In this document: piece by piece, positions 52,427-61,572 of the stretch
Layout: each line of letters starts with the position of its first letter
Numbering within the stretch: the stretch's first letter is position 1
Assembly: GCF_019977275.1 (NCBI RefSeq)
Contig: NZ_AP024650.1
Location: forward strand, 4,306,704 to 4,370,703
Length of the DNA stretch: 64,000 nt
Reading direction: 5' to 3'
From: Arthrobacter sp. StoSoilB19
GTDB lineage: Bacteria > Actinomycetota > Actinomycetes > Actinomycetales > Micrococcaceae
Position numbers and translations under genes: made by a program
The notes under the pieces: model-generated
Database searches by the model: none
Told to the model about the DNA's origin: nothing
The model's input: the letters and a program-made list of their open reading frames with translations, nothing else

Positions 52427-52452
52427 GGAATATTCAGCACGCGGACACAGTT
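52427..52452 (+). promoter_or_regulatory. SigR/SigH-type promoter of trxB-trxA
   Basis: GGAAT (52427-52431), 18 bp, GTT (52450-52452). This is the exact spacing of the redox-responsive ECF sigma promoters (SigR of Streptomyces, SigH of mycobacteria), which classically drive trxB. It lies about 60 bp before the chosen trxB start. Confidence 0.7.
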
Positions 52453-52512
52453 GTGCCATGTGGCCGGCCTCCACGGGGAGGCGAGTCGAACAAGGAAGAG
52501 GTTCACGGTCCA

Positions 52513-53469
52513 GTGACCATCGAAGAGAAGACGGCGTCCGGCGTTCGCGACGTCATCATTGTGGGCTCCGGCCCGGCGGGCTACACGGCCGCCGTCTACA
52601 CAGCCAGGGCGAACCTCAAGCCTCTGCTGCTGGCGGGGTCAGTGACCGCCGGCGGGGAGTTGATGAACACCACCGACGTTGAAAACTACCCCGGCTTTCC
52701 GGAAGGGATCATGGGGCCGGACCTCATGGAGAACTTCGAGAAGCAGGCGGCACGCTTTGGTACCGAGATCCAGTTCGAGGATGTAACCACGCTCGAACTT
52801 GAGGGCGCCATCAAGACGGTGACCATCGCCACGGGGGAGACCTTCAAGGCGAAGGCGGTCATTCTCTCCACTGGTTCCGCATACAGGGAACTTGGCCTGC
52901 CTAACGAGAAGCGCCTGTCCGGGCACGGTGTCAGCTGGTGCGCAACCTGTGACGGTTTCTTTTTCAAGGATCAAGACATCGCCGTAATCGGCGGTGGCGA
53001 TTCCGCCATGGAGGAGGCCCTGTTCCTCACCAAGTTTGCGAAATCAGTAACGGTTGTTCACCGCCGCGATTCGCTGAAAGCCTCAAAGATCATGGCGGAC
53101 CGGGCACTGGCACACGACAAGATCAACTTTGTGTGGAACAGCACCGTGGACGATGTCCTGGGAACGGACAAAGTGACGGGTATTCGGTTGAAGAACCTGT
53201 TGGACGGATCTTTGTCAGACCTCGCAGTGACAGGTGTCTTCGTCGCTATCGGCAACGATCCCCGTACGGACCTCGTCAAGGATGTCCTCGCGCTGACGCC
53301 TGAGGGAACCATCGCCGTGGAGGGTCGAAGCTCCCGTACCAGCCTTCCCGGCGTCTTCGCCGCCGGAGACGTTGTTGACCCTACCTACCGCCAGGCCATC
53401 ACTGCCTCCGGTTCCGGCTGTGTCGCGGCAATAGACGTCGAGCACTACCTGGCCGACCTGACGGCATAA
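52513..53469 (+). CDS. trxB: Thioredoxin-disulfide reductase
   Basis: 318 residues. FAD motif VIIVGSGPAGYTAAVYTARA (residues 12-31), redox-active CATC in GVSWCATCDGFFF (about residue 140), NADPH motif IAVIGGGDSAMEEALF, and C-terminal GVFAAGDVVDPTYRQAITASGSGC. It reduces thioredoxin with NADPH. The GTG at 52513 gives the family length; the nearest Shine-Dalgarno-like GAGG is 11 nt away. It is followed by trxA after 37 bp. Confidence 0.95.
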   Translation: MTIEEKTASGVRDVIIVGSGPAGYTAAVYTARANLKPLLLAGSVTAGGELMNTTDVENYPGFPEGIMGPDLMENFEKQAARFGTEIQFEDVTTLELEGAIKTVTIATGETFKAKAVILSTGSAYRELGLPNEKRLSGHGVSWCATCDGFFFKDQDIAVIGGGDSAMEEALFLTKFAKSVTVVHRRDSLKASKIMADRALAHDKINFVWNSTVDDVLGTDKVTGIRLKNLLDGSLSDLAVTGVFVAIGNDPRTDLVKDVLALTPEGTIAVEGRSSRTSLPGVFAAGDVVDPTYRQAITASGSGCVAAIDVEHYLADLTA

Positions 53470-53506
53470 TCTGCCCCCACTGTTATCCGAAGAGAAAGAT
53501 AAGGTT

Positions 53507-53833
53507 ATGAGCAACGCTAAAGATGTAACTGACGCAAGTTTCGGCTCCGACGTTCTGTCCGCCGAAAAGCCGGTAATCGTGGACTTCTGGGCCGAATGGT
53601 GCGGGCCCTGCCGTAAGCTCGGACCTATCCTGGATGAGATTTCCGTGGAGTATGGTGAAAAGGTTGACGTCGTCAAGGTCAACGTAGACGACAACCCTGC
53701 CATCGCCGCTGAGTATGGAATCACTTCCATTCCTGCCGTTTACCTTTTCCAGGGTGGCGAAGTGAAGAGCACAGTTATCGGTGCCAAGCCGAAGCAGTTC
53801 TTCGAAAAGGAATTCGCAGACGTTCTCTCCTGA
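53507..53833 (+). CDS. trxA: Thioredoxin
   Basis: 108 residues with the WCGPC active site (residues 31-35) and cis-Pro loop SIPAVYLF. It is the reduced partner of TrxB for ribonucleotide reductase, protein disulfides and peroxiredoxins in the cytoplasm. It forms one operon with trxB and is followed by a terminator. Confidence 0.98.
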   Translation: MSNAKDVTDASFGSDVLSAEKPVIVDFWAEWCGPCRKLGPILDEISVEYGEKVDVVKVNVDDNPAIAAEYGITSIPAVYLFQGGEVKSTVIGAKPKQFFEKEFADVLS

Positions 53834-53872
53834 GCACCCCTCCCTGCGGTAGGCAGGAAGTGGGATCTGCAC

Positions 53873-53909
53873 AAAATTGGCCATCGCCCCGGGGCGGTGG
53901 CCAATTTTT
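53873..53909 (+). terminator. Terminator of trxB-trxA
   Basis: An almost loopless palindrome of 18 bp with one mismatch, AAAATTGGCCATCGCCCC and complement, ends in TTTTT, 40 bp after trxA. The A-run on the left arm allows bidirectional use. Confidence 0.9.
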
Positions 53910-53944
53910 GGTCTGCGCCCATTGAGATGGGACGGGTCAGACAG

Positions 53945-53960
53945 GGTTTCACGTGAAACA
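53945..53960. promoter_or_regulatory. parS site 1
   Basis: GGTTTCACGTGAAACA: exact 14-bp core GTTTCACGTGAAAC (53946-53959), the ParB-binding centromere sequence. Confidence 0.9.
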
Positions 53961-54093
53961 TTCGTTCGACAGGGCATGAAACGCCTAGTCTGCACTATCA
54001 GGGCCTTTTCGCTGGCGACGTACTTCGTACGGGACTGTGGACCAACCATTCGGGCCGCACGACGGGTTACTGCCTTCAGCTACTAGTAGGTCG

Positions 54094-54109
54094 CGTTTCA
54101 CGTGAAACA
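54094..54109. promoter_or_regulatory. parS site 2
   Basis: CGTTTCACGTGAAACA; exact 14-bp core at 54095-54108. Confidence 0.9.
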
Positions 54110-54875
54110 TCCGTCTGGGTGGACTGGGTGCCGAACTTGAGTCATGCCGCCCTGGGGTAAGCAGGACTAGGCGACCGTTACTAGCGTGGCAATGAATTTG
54201 TGCGTCCCCCCTTCTTGAGAGCGTGCGAGCCGTGTTCGCCTCGCTTGACCACCCGAGAAATGGGGTGGCGGTGTGGAGCTTTAGCTGCCCCAATTCGGTG
54301 AGCAGCGATGAATCACGCTTGCCGCGATCCGGTGGGTCATTTCTGGTTCCGATCTCCTGTATGTCAGGCAGAGCACAACTATCGAACTATTCCCAAGGCC
54401 GCGAAGCTTGTTCGACCAGAGAATTCATTACGTGCAGCCGGAGACCCTGACGCGCGGGGAGGGTGGAGCTGCGGTCCTCCCAGCACTTCCAGGTCGCTTT
54501 GGAGCGTCACGAGGGGACGAAGTTGCAACCGGACCGAAACCGGCACAGTGCGGCCAGGAATTCACCATCTTGACGCGGGGTGAAGGAGAACGGTGATAGT
54601 TCCCCGCTCCCAAACTATAGGCACAGCCGATCCTGGCCCGAACACAGAAAGTCGGGCATGATGTGAGGTGCAGTGGGCATGTACCGAATCTGACGTTTAG
54701 AGATGCTGGCCCAGCGAGGCCGCTGCTTCTGTTGTCGCCCATGTCCGGGCTACTGTCGGTGCACCCTGGTCCTGCGGTGGGCCGTAGAGGTCTCACGTAC
54801 TCCGGAACACTTGGAAATTCTATGGCAGGTCGTTAGCCATATAGAGGCATCCAAAGCTCCGGCGGAGCGCAGAAG

Positions 54876-54891
54876 CGTTTCACGTGAAACA
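54876..54891. promoter_or_regulatory. parS site 3
   Basis: CGTTTCACGTGAAACA; exact core at 54877-54890. It is exactly 40 bp from site 4, center to center. Confidence 0.9.
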
Positions 54892-54915
54892 TGACAAGCA
54901 CAGGGGAGTGCGCAA

Positions 54916-54931
54916 CGTTTCACGTGAAACA
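54916..54931. promoter_or_regulatory. parS site 4
   Basis: CGTTTCACGTGAAACA; exact core at 54917-54930, paired with site 3. Confidence 0.9.
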
Positions 54932-55480
54932 TGTCCACGCTCGGCCCGCGACTCAGACCGGAGACGGGCAGTAAGGGTAGCCCCGCACCACTGAAGGAGT
55001 AACGGAAACCCTACGGCGCAACGCGGTATGAGTATCGGTACGTAGGACCCCCTTGCTTCGTTTATCCAAGCGCTTATCCGACCTCGGTTACCGAGATGCC
55101 GCAATCACTTACTGGACGGTCGCGCACTGATCGATGCGACCGTCCGCCCCAGCTCGCGGTCGGCAAAGGCAACAAGGATCGTACTAAGGGCCAAGCGCGG
55201 CAATCTCACCTGGTTCACGACGCATTCACACTGTGTGTGCGTTTCGACACCACGGCCTGGGGGCTCCAGCCGACGGCACAAACCAATGCAGCAGCAGCTA
55301 GACCGCCAGGCTGATGGCCCAGCGTGGACATGTGGATCGGAGCCCCCCGTTCAGCGCCCCACGAAACGATATCCACTGTGAATTGGAGCAGGGGCATGTC
55401 CCTGTCCCGGTCGGAAGCTCCACGCATTCGCGCCTGCGGCTTAGCCGCCCTGCGACACGTCACCCCCCGTGCGCGCAGAG

Positions 55481-55892
55481 TTATACACAAAGTTTTCCAC
55501 ATGCGAATCGTGCCAGTATCCACATACTTATCCACAACCGGTGCAGCTTCCGCAGATCCGATCCCCACCACATGGCGGACTCTCCTGCCGGCAGACCAGG
55601 AGTTGTCCCAGCGGTTATCCGCGTGAAAATGCAGGCCGAACCGTTCCGAGATGGGGAGGTGCGTCGCCGAAAGCCCGCAATCAACCAACTACATGCTAAC
55701 TCTCAGCGTGCGCGGGGCTGCAGACGACATTGAGGATCGTTTCACCTGAAACGCATACCCACGCTCAGAGTCGGATGGCGCGCGCGACGGGAGCGGTCGT
55801 CTTGGACCCCACGACTGACCTTTTAGCACCTAGAGTCTTACCCACACCTCCCGCCAGAGTTGTCCACACTGTTATCCACAGGGATATCCACC
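55481..55892 (+). other. DnaA-box cluster in the trxA-parB gap
   Basis: All on the same strand: TTATACACA 55481, TTTTCCACA 55493, GTATCCACA 55516, TTATCCACA 55528 (spacings 12, 23, 12), then TTGTCCACA 55860, TTATCCACA 55872, ATATCCACC 55884 (spacing 12 each). Three are exact TT(A/G)TCCACA boxes. Confidence 0.7.
55739..55752. promoter_or_regulatory. parS-like site 5 (degenerate)
   Basis: GTTTCACCTGAAAC: one base (G to C) from the exact core, at the palindrome centre. ParB binding is uncertain. Confidence 0.55.
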
Positions 55893-56567
55893 GATGAAAT
55901 CGGTCACACAAGCCCGTGGCATCGCAGTTCTGCTCCGCCGGCAACTGCGCCAAGGGGAGCCACGGGACCTCCTGCCGGCCAACAGGACAGGGATATTTGC
56001 CACCCGCGATGGCGCTTTTGGTTAGTCACCTCTGGAAGCGCAAGAAGCCAGTACCGTGATGACCCTATCCAGCCCCTCTCCTGGTCCTCAAGAGCTTCGA
56101 AGCAGACCACCCTTTCGGCCGCGCCTCCCGGAACAGTGGCTGGTGCAAAGTATCGCGCATACCAGTAGGACATTGCCGGTACCTGGCCACGACTGTGCCC
56201 CTTCCAATACGAGGTGGCGCATCTGCAATCCGCGAGCCATCAACATCCAGGTATATCCCAGCCCCGCACTCAGTGATCGGCGCCCACCCCCGCCCACTCA
56301 GCGACGGCGACACGTTCCGGAGAACAGCCCACATATGGCTCAGCTACCAAAAGAGCGGACGCGTCACGAAGAGACGACCAGTGGCCAGGAGACAATTATG
56401 GCGCCCCAGATAAGGCCGGAGGCCAGGCAGGCATCGAACAGAGGTGTGGGAGCAAGCACGCGAGGCGAAGGCCATAGAGTCCGCTCTACTTTGGTGGGGC
56501 CGGCAGTACTGCTGGGCCGACGGATGACGCGTTCCAGTCGGGGCCTGGTGCCCATAGCAAGCGCGCA

Positions 56568-56583
56568 TGTTTCACGTGAAACG
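56568..56583. promoter_or_regulatory. parS site 6
   Basis: TGTTTCACGTGAAACG; exact core at 56569-56582. Confidence 0.9.
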
Positions 56584-56675
56584 CGGAGCGTTGCCTTCCC
56601 ACAAGGCTCCAGCATCATCGGTACCAAGGATCCACGTCGTGGCCACTGCCTCAGCCGAACCCCATGGCAGCTGGC

Positions 56676-56691
56676 TGTTTCACGTGAAACG
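56676..56691. promoter_or_regulatory. parS site 7
   Basis: TGTTTCACGTGAAACG; exact core at 56677-56690, 108 bp from site 6. Confidence 0.9.
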
Positions 56692-57330
56692 TCATGCTTG
56701 ACTGTCGCCCGCGAGCAGCCGCGTGACGGTATCCCCGCGCACGTGGACGCGAACGCATTCCTAGATACGGGGGACCCTTGCATAGTGAACTTTCGCCTGC
56801 CCCGTGGCTCCCGGATATCACCAGGATTGAAGAAGTTCCATGGCTACGGTGCATGGCTATGGTGCTATGACAGCCGGCCCAGGTCGTCCACGTCGAGGAC
56901 GTCTACGAGATTCTCTGCGCACACGAGGTGTCGGGACCGGACGCGCTCCGATATGGCACTGGACATGTTCCCGCAGTTACCGAACCTGACGCCGATATGC
57001 CGCTGAAGCGGGAAAGGTCAAGAACCTGGGTCTTCCACGAATGGGGGCGTTCATCGAAGCGCCCGGATTCTCGGTTACCAGCCGCGTATGCCGATCATTT
57101 CAACTCGGGCGGAAACCCCATGCAGAGCAAAATGCTCCAGCAATGGCACTACATTCACCAAGATCTGGCAAGTCCTCCACGCGAGCGTCCAGCAGAAGGG
57201 TGGAGTGTGGCCGAGCGTGCAGTTATCGGACTTTGGCGGCAAGCCACAGATCACCGCAGCATCGCACTAAGCGTCTTTGCGGGGTGATTTGCGGAGCGAT
57301 TGCACCGCAGAAGGCGGCGGGACTCACCCT

Positions 57331-57346
57331 TGTTTCACGTGAAACA
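57331..57346. promoter_or_regulatory. parS site 8 (full 16-bp consensus)
   Basis: TGTTTCACGTGAAACA, the complete 16-bp parS palindrome; nearest site downstream of parB, about 450 bp from its stop. Confidence 0.95.
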
Positions 57347-57745
57347 AGAACGAGGGTAACCAGCCCATGAGTCCTTGACCCACCAGAGACCACACCACAA
57401 CTGGCCGACGCATAAAGGTCAGGAACACCGTTTTGTGACGCCGGCACCGACGCCCGCGTCTAGCGTGGACCCAGTATGGCGGATCTGCAACTTACCCTGC
57501 GCACGTACATAGATGGAGTTGGGGCTGCTGTCCGGCCTCCCAGCGGCACTAAATCGGCCCCGTGCACGCCACCAATCTGACAGAACAAGTGCAGCCGCAC
57601 GATGTACGCCGGCAACCCCGCGGAAGCCAGCCAGGAACAACCAGGAATAGGCAGGGTTCGGGGACTAGCTGGGGGAGGGTTGAACGACACAAGGGCCTGA
57701 AAACAGCCTCATCAACCAACCATGGGAACCACGGGCAATGATCAC

Positions 57746-57783
57746 CAAAACAAAAAGGCCCGATTCGCAACGAACCGGGCCTT
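57746..57783 (-). terminator. Terminator of parB
   Basis: Minus-strand stem AAGGCCCGGTTCG with its near-complement (one mismatch), 3-nt loop, followed by TTTTTGTTTT, 11 bp after the parB stop. Confidence 0.92.
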
Positions 57784-57794
57784 CTAACTTTGAA

Positions 57795-59099
57795 TCAGTT
57801 GGTTGAACCTGGAGCCAAGACATCCATGATCCTGTTCAGGTCTTCGACGCTGGCGAACTCGATACTGACCTTACCCTTCCTGACACCAAGGGAGATTTTG
57901 ACGTTGGTATCAAGGCGGTCCGACAGCGAGGATGCCAGGTAGTCCAGGCGTTCGTGCCGTGCTCCGGGACGCGGGATATTGTTCTTGGCGGGCTTGGCCG
58001 GATCCTGGTAGAGCGTAACCGCTTCTTCAGTAGCGCGGACAGACATTCCCTCTGCGACAATTTTCTGCGCAAGCCGTTCCATGGCTGCAGCATCGGGAAG
58101 GGAGAGAAGCGCCCTGGCATGGCCGGCGGACAGCACACCCGCCGCAACTCGCCGCTGAACCAGCGGGGGCAGCTTCAACAGGCGGAGCGTGTTGGATACC
58201 TGGGGCCGGGAGCGGCCGATGCGATCCGCCAGCTGCTCGTGGGTGGTGCCGAAGTCTTCGAGGAGCTGCTGGTAGGCCGCCGCTTCTTCGAGGGGGTTCA
58301 GCTGGCTGCGGTGCAGGTTTTCAAGCAGCGCATCCCGGAGCAGGTCATCGTCCGTTGTGTCACGGATAATGGCGGGGATGGTTTCCAGGCCCGCTGCCTG
58401 TACGGCGCGCCAGCGGCGCTCACCCATGACCAGTTCATAGGGCTCGCTACCGGATTCGGTTGAGGTGCGGACCACAATTGGCTGGAGGACGCCGATTTCG
58501 CGCACCGAGTGCACCAGCTCAGCCATGTCATCCTCATCGAAGACATTTCGGGGCTGCTTGCGGTTCGGATGGATGTCTGACACCGGGATTTCCGCAAAGC
58601 GGGCACCGGGAACTTCCACCAGCTCAACACCGGATTCCTCCCGGAAGTCTGCACCGGCGGTCTCGGCAGGCACTGGACCGTCTTCGGCAGGGCTGTCCAC
58701 AACCTCGGGGACCGCCGGGGTTTCAGCGGCGGGGGAGGATTCCGGGGGCTCATTGGAGCTGGCCGCGGAAGTCTTCCTGGCAGCCGTCTTTTTCGCCGGA
58801 ACTTCCGGACTTGAGGAAGCAGACTTCCTGCCGTCGCCGTCTTTGTCCGGCGCCGTCGTGGCAGCCGCTGCGTTGCCTGCCGCGGTGCGCTGGCCGGGAG
58901 CCGTGGCTTCCTTGTCCTGCGTTTTCGCGGGGGCTTCGGCTGCGGGTTGTTCTACCGGCTCGGTTTTCTTCCGTCCTTCGGGAAAGAACAGATCCACAGG
59001 CCGGGATACCGTCCCACCGTTGCCCGACCCATTGGTTGCGGCGGAACTCGGAATCAGCGCGCCAAGACCGCGGCCTAGGCCCCGTCGCTTCTCGCTCAT
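57795..59099 (-). CDS. parB: Chromosome partitioning protein ParB
   Basis: 434 residues. After a long Ala/Pro/Lys-rich N-terminus (about residues 10-160, low complexity), the core has IHPNRKQPRNVFDEDDM, the CTPase motif in GERRWRAVQAAG, and HTH TTHEQLADRIGRSRPQVSNTLRLL, then a C-terminal dimer domain. It loads at parS and slides as a CTP-dependent clamp to organise the origin region. ParA lies 66 bp upstream on the same strand. The N-terminal extension is longer than in Bacillus Spo0J. Confidence 0.97.
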   Translation of the reverse strand: MSEKRRGLGRGLGALIPSSAATNGSGNGGTVSRPVDLFFPEGRKKTEPVEQPAAEAPAKTQDKEATAPGQRTAAGNAAAATTAPDKDGDGRKSASSSPEVPAKKTAARKTSAASSNEPPESSPAAETPAVPEVVDSPAEDGPVPAETAGADFREESGVELVEVPGARFAEIPVSDIHPNRKQPRNVFDEDDMAELVHSVREIGVLQPIVVRTSTESGSEPYELVMGERRWRAVQAAGLETIPAIIRDTTDDDLLRDALLENLHRSQLNPLEEAAAYQQLLEDFGTTHEQLADRIGRSRPQVSNTLRLLKLPPLVQRRVAAGVLSAGHARALLSLPDAAAMERLAQKIVAEGMSVRATEEAVTLYQDPAKPAKNNIPRPGARHERLDYLASSLSDRLDTNVKISLGVRKGKVSIEFASVEDLNRIMDVLAPGSTN

Positions 59100-59165
59100 G
59101 GGTAAATCCCTCCAGTGGTAGAGCCCCGGACCAGCCTGGCTCCGTGCGTTGCGGTATTGAAGATT

Positions 59166-60248
59166 TTAGCGTTCGGCTATTTCAGCGGCGGCTTCCAGGT
59201 AGGACAGTGCGCCACTTGAGGACGGATCATACGTCATGACTGTCTGCTGGTAGCTGGGAGCTTCGGAAATCCGCACGGACCGTGGAACCACCGCCGCGAG
59301 CACCTGGTCCGGGAAATGCTGGCGTACCTCTGCGGCCACCTGGGCAGCGAGGTTGGTGCGGCCGTCGTACATCGTCAGGAGGATGGTTGAAACAACGAGG
59401 TCTGCGTTGAGGTGCTTCTGGATCATCTCGATGTTCTTGAGGAGCTGGCTCAGGCCCTCCAGCGCGTAGTATTCGCACTGGATGGGGATAAGAACCTCGC
59501 TGGCGGCGCAAAAGGCGTTGACCGTCAGCAGGCCCAGGCTGGGCGGGCAGTCAATGAACACGTAGTCCAGGCGTTCTTCACCGTTCTTCTCGCGGGTCTT
59601 CGCGTAGACATCGATGGCACGCCGCAACCGCTGTTCGCGGGCAACAAGCGAAACCAGTTCAATCTCGGCACCCGCAAGATGGATGGTGGCCGGGGCACAG
59701 ATGAGCTTTCCAATGTCCGGGCACGGGGCAACCACATCCGCCAGCGGGACGTCATTGATCAGGACGTCATAGATGCTGTCCACGTCGGCATGGTGCTCAA
59801 TTCCCAGTGCGGTGGAAGCGTTGCCCTGGGGGTCGATATCGATGACCAGGACGTTCAGTCCGGCAGCCGCCAGGGCCGCGGCAATATTCACGGTGGTGGT
59901 GGTCTTGCCCACCCCGCCCTTCTGGTTGGAAACCGTGAAGATGCGGGTCTTGTCAGGACGCGGGAGCTGACGTCCCATCAGGCGCTCACGGCGCTTCGTC
60001 TCGTGGGCAAGCTCGCGGGCGATGGGACTTGAATCATCGATGGCGTCAATGACGTTCGAACGACCTGAGGAGGTTGTTTCACGTGAAACCGCACTGCTGG
60101 CGGACGCAGCACCAACCGTTTTAGGGTGATTACCACCTCTTCCGGGTGCCATTGCTATACCGGCAAGCCCGGACCCAGCGACAGAACGTGCCGACCCCAA
60201 GGACACAAACGGCGGGATCCGTTGTGCGGAGGCTTCACTACTGGTCAC
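59166..60248 (-). CDS. parA: Chromosome partitioning ATPase ParA
   Basis: 360 residues. Deviant Walker A VSNQKGGVGKTTTTVNIAAALA (shown in part; about residues 106-120), Walker B LDYVFIDCPPSLGLLTVNA, and CEYYALEGLSQLLKNIE. It pulls the ParB-bound origin along the nucleoid. The first 90 residues are non-conserved and low-complexity; a start at 60152 is possible. Codons 54-58 (VSRET) coincide with a parS site. Confidence 0.95.
   Translation of the reverse strand: MTSSEASAQRIPPFVSLGSARSVAGSGLAGIAMAPGRGGNHPKTVGAASASSAVSRETTSSGRSNVIDAIDDSSPIARELAHETKRRERLMGRQLPRPDKTRIFTVSNQKGGVGKTTTTVNIAAALAAAGLNVLVIDIDPQGNASTALGIEHHADVDSIYDVLINDVPLADVVAPCPDIGKLICAPATIHLAGAEIELVSLVAREQRLRRAIDVYAKTREKNGEERLDYVFIDCPPSLGLLTVNAFCAASEVLIPIQCEYYALEGLSQLLKNIEMIQKHLNADLVVSTILLTMYDGRTNLAAQVAAEVRQHFPDQVLAAVVPRSVRISEAPSYQQTVMTYDPSSSGALSYLEAAAEIAER
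60076..60089. promoter_or_regulatory. parS site 9 inside parA
   Basis: Exact GTTTCACGTGAAAC within the parA coding region, read in frame as V-S-R-E-T with the next base. It lies in the unconserved N-terminal segment. Confidence 0.9.
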
Positions 60249-60337
60249 TGGGGCACACTCACTCTCGTTCAGCCAATTTTGCTGCCGTTGTCTAGCCTAA
60301 CTGCTCCGACCCGCTGACAGCCGTCAGCGGGCCCGCA

Positions 60338-60988
60338 TTAGGACTTCTTTTGGGGCTTGTTTACAACGATGCGGACCACCGTGGTGGGTTCCTCAAGGAG
60401 GTTGTCGCCCACCGTCAGCACGGAAGTCTCAATACCACCCAACTTGCGGATGGTCTTGGCAGCCTTCTCGATCTCCTCGCCGGCGCTGCGGCCCTTGATG
60501 GCCACCACTTCACCGTGGCCACCCAGCAGCGGGATGGTCAGGCCGGCGAGGTTGGTCAACGCCGATACCGCACGGGCTGTCACCACGTCAGCCTCCACCT
60601 GCCCCACGGCGAGCTCGGCGCGGGCGCGCATCACCGTGACGTTGTCCAGGCCCAGGTCATCAACCACTTCCTGGAGCCAGATCACGCGACGCTCCAGGGG
60701 TTCAATGAGCGTGAGCTCAAGGTCGGGGCGCGCAATGGCAAGGCACAGGCCGGGCAGTCCGGCGCCGCTTCCGACGTCGGCAACGTGGCTTCCTTGGGCG
60801 ATCTCGCTTTCGATGACGGCACAATTGAGCACGTGCCGGCTCCACAGCCGGGGAACCTCGCGCGGCCCGATCAGGCCCCGCTCGGTGCCGGACGTTGCGA
60901 GATGCTCCACGTAGCGCTTTGCCAGGTCCAGGCGGTCGCCGAAGATCTTCTCAGCAGCGCGAAGCTCTGCTGCCGTGATGTCAACCAT
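60338..60988 (-). CDS. rsmG: 16S rRNA (guanine527-N7)-methyltransferase RsmG
   Basis: 216 residues. SAM-binding VADVGSGAGLPGLCLAI (about residues 68-84) and LIEPLERRVIWLQEVV, the GidB/RsmG fold. It methylates G527 of 16S rRNA in the decoding region. It starts 20 bp after jag in the yidC-jag-rsmG block and is followed 90 bp later by parA. Confidence 0.96.
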   Translation of the reverse strand: MVDITAAELRAAEKIFGDRLDLAKRYVEHLATSGTERGLIGPREVPRLWSRHVLNCAVIESEIAQGSHVADVGSGAGLPGLCLAIARPDLELTLIEPLERRVIWLQEVVDDLGLDNVTVMRARAELAVGQVEADVVTARAVSALTNLAGLTIPLLGGHGEVVAIKGRSAGEEIEKAAKTIRKLGGIETSVLTVGDNLLEEPTTVVRIVVNKPQKKS

Positions 60989-61008
60989 GGTTATCGGGTC
61001 AGCATTCT

Positions 61009-61572
61009 CTAGTCTGCGGAAACAACAATGTGGCGTCCGGAGCCTTCGCCCTCGGACTCGCTGACCAGGCCGAGGTCGGCCACGGCGTCGTGCACGATCT
61101 TGCGTTCGTAGGCGCTCATCGGTTCCAGGGCGACGGACTTGCCGGTCTCCTTCACGGAAGCCGCTGCGTCTTCGGCGATCTTCTGCAGATGGCCGGTGCG
61201 TTCCTGCCGGTAGCCGTTGATGTCCAGGACAAGCCGGGAGCGGTTTTCCGTGGCGGACAGGACCGCCAGCCGGGTGAGCTCCTGGAGGGCCTCGAGGACC
61301 TCGCCGTCCTCGCCGACAAGGCTCTCCAGCCCATCGGCTTCCTCGTCGGCAACGATGGAAATGTACGTCCGGCCGTTGCGGACCTCGATGTCAATGTCGC
61401 CGTCGATGTCGGCGATGTCCAGCAGTTCCTCAAGGTAGTCGGCAGCCACGTCACCCTCTTCCTCGAGGCGGCTGGCGGCGGAGACCTTGGCGGACGAAGC
61501 ATCCTGGTTCACGGGCTCGTCCTGATCTTCAATCTCTTCAGAAAGGGCGTGTTCGGTGCTCTCGGCTGACAT
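61009..61572 (-). CDS. jag: Jag/KhpB RNA-binding protein (KH and R3H domains)
   Basis: 187 residues: an acidic N-terminus, a KH domain (about 45-110, DIEVRNGRTYISIVADEEADG then NRSRLVLDINGYR) and a C-terminal R3H domain with LEPMSAYERKIVHDAVADLG. It lacks the separate N-terminal Jag domain of Bacillus. It binds RNA and links to cell-envelope control. The start overlaps the yidC stop by one base (TAATG). Confidence 0.93.
   Translation of the reverse strand: MSAESTEHALSEEIEDQDEPVNQDASSAKVSAASRLEEEGDVAADYLEELLDIADIDGDIDIEVRNGRTYISIVADEEADGLESLVGEDGEVLEALQELTRLAVLSATENRSRLVLDINGYRQERTGHLQKIAEDAAASVKETGKSVALEPMSAYERKIVHDAVADLGLVSESEGEGSGRHIVVSAD

Larger units (their letters stand above)
53910..57745. 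other. Gene desert with centromere (parS) sites and DnaA boxes
   Basis: About 3.8 kb between the trxA and parB terminators. Six-frame reading gives no ORF with a ribosome-binding site, typical codon use and recognisable fold; open frames are short and overlap on both strands. Codon periodicity is absent by eye and G+C appears lower than in the neighbouring genes. Seven exact 14-bp parS cores and one near-copy lie here, plus clustered DnaA boxes at 55481-55892. In related genomes this interval holds an amidase and an acetyltransferase gene (recalled knowledge, not checked); neither is visible here. Confidence 0.7.

Noticed and set aside
56056..57006. Possible 316-codon gene in the trxA-parB gap
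   Set aside because: Contains two parS sites read through, has no start signal, no typical codon bias and no recognisable domain; treated as chance.
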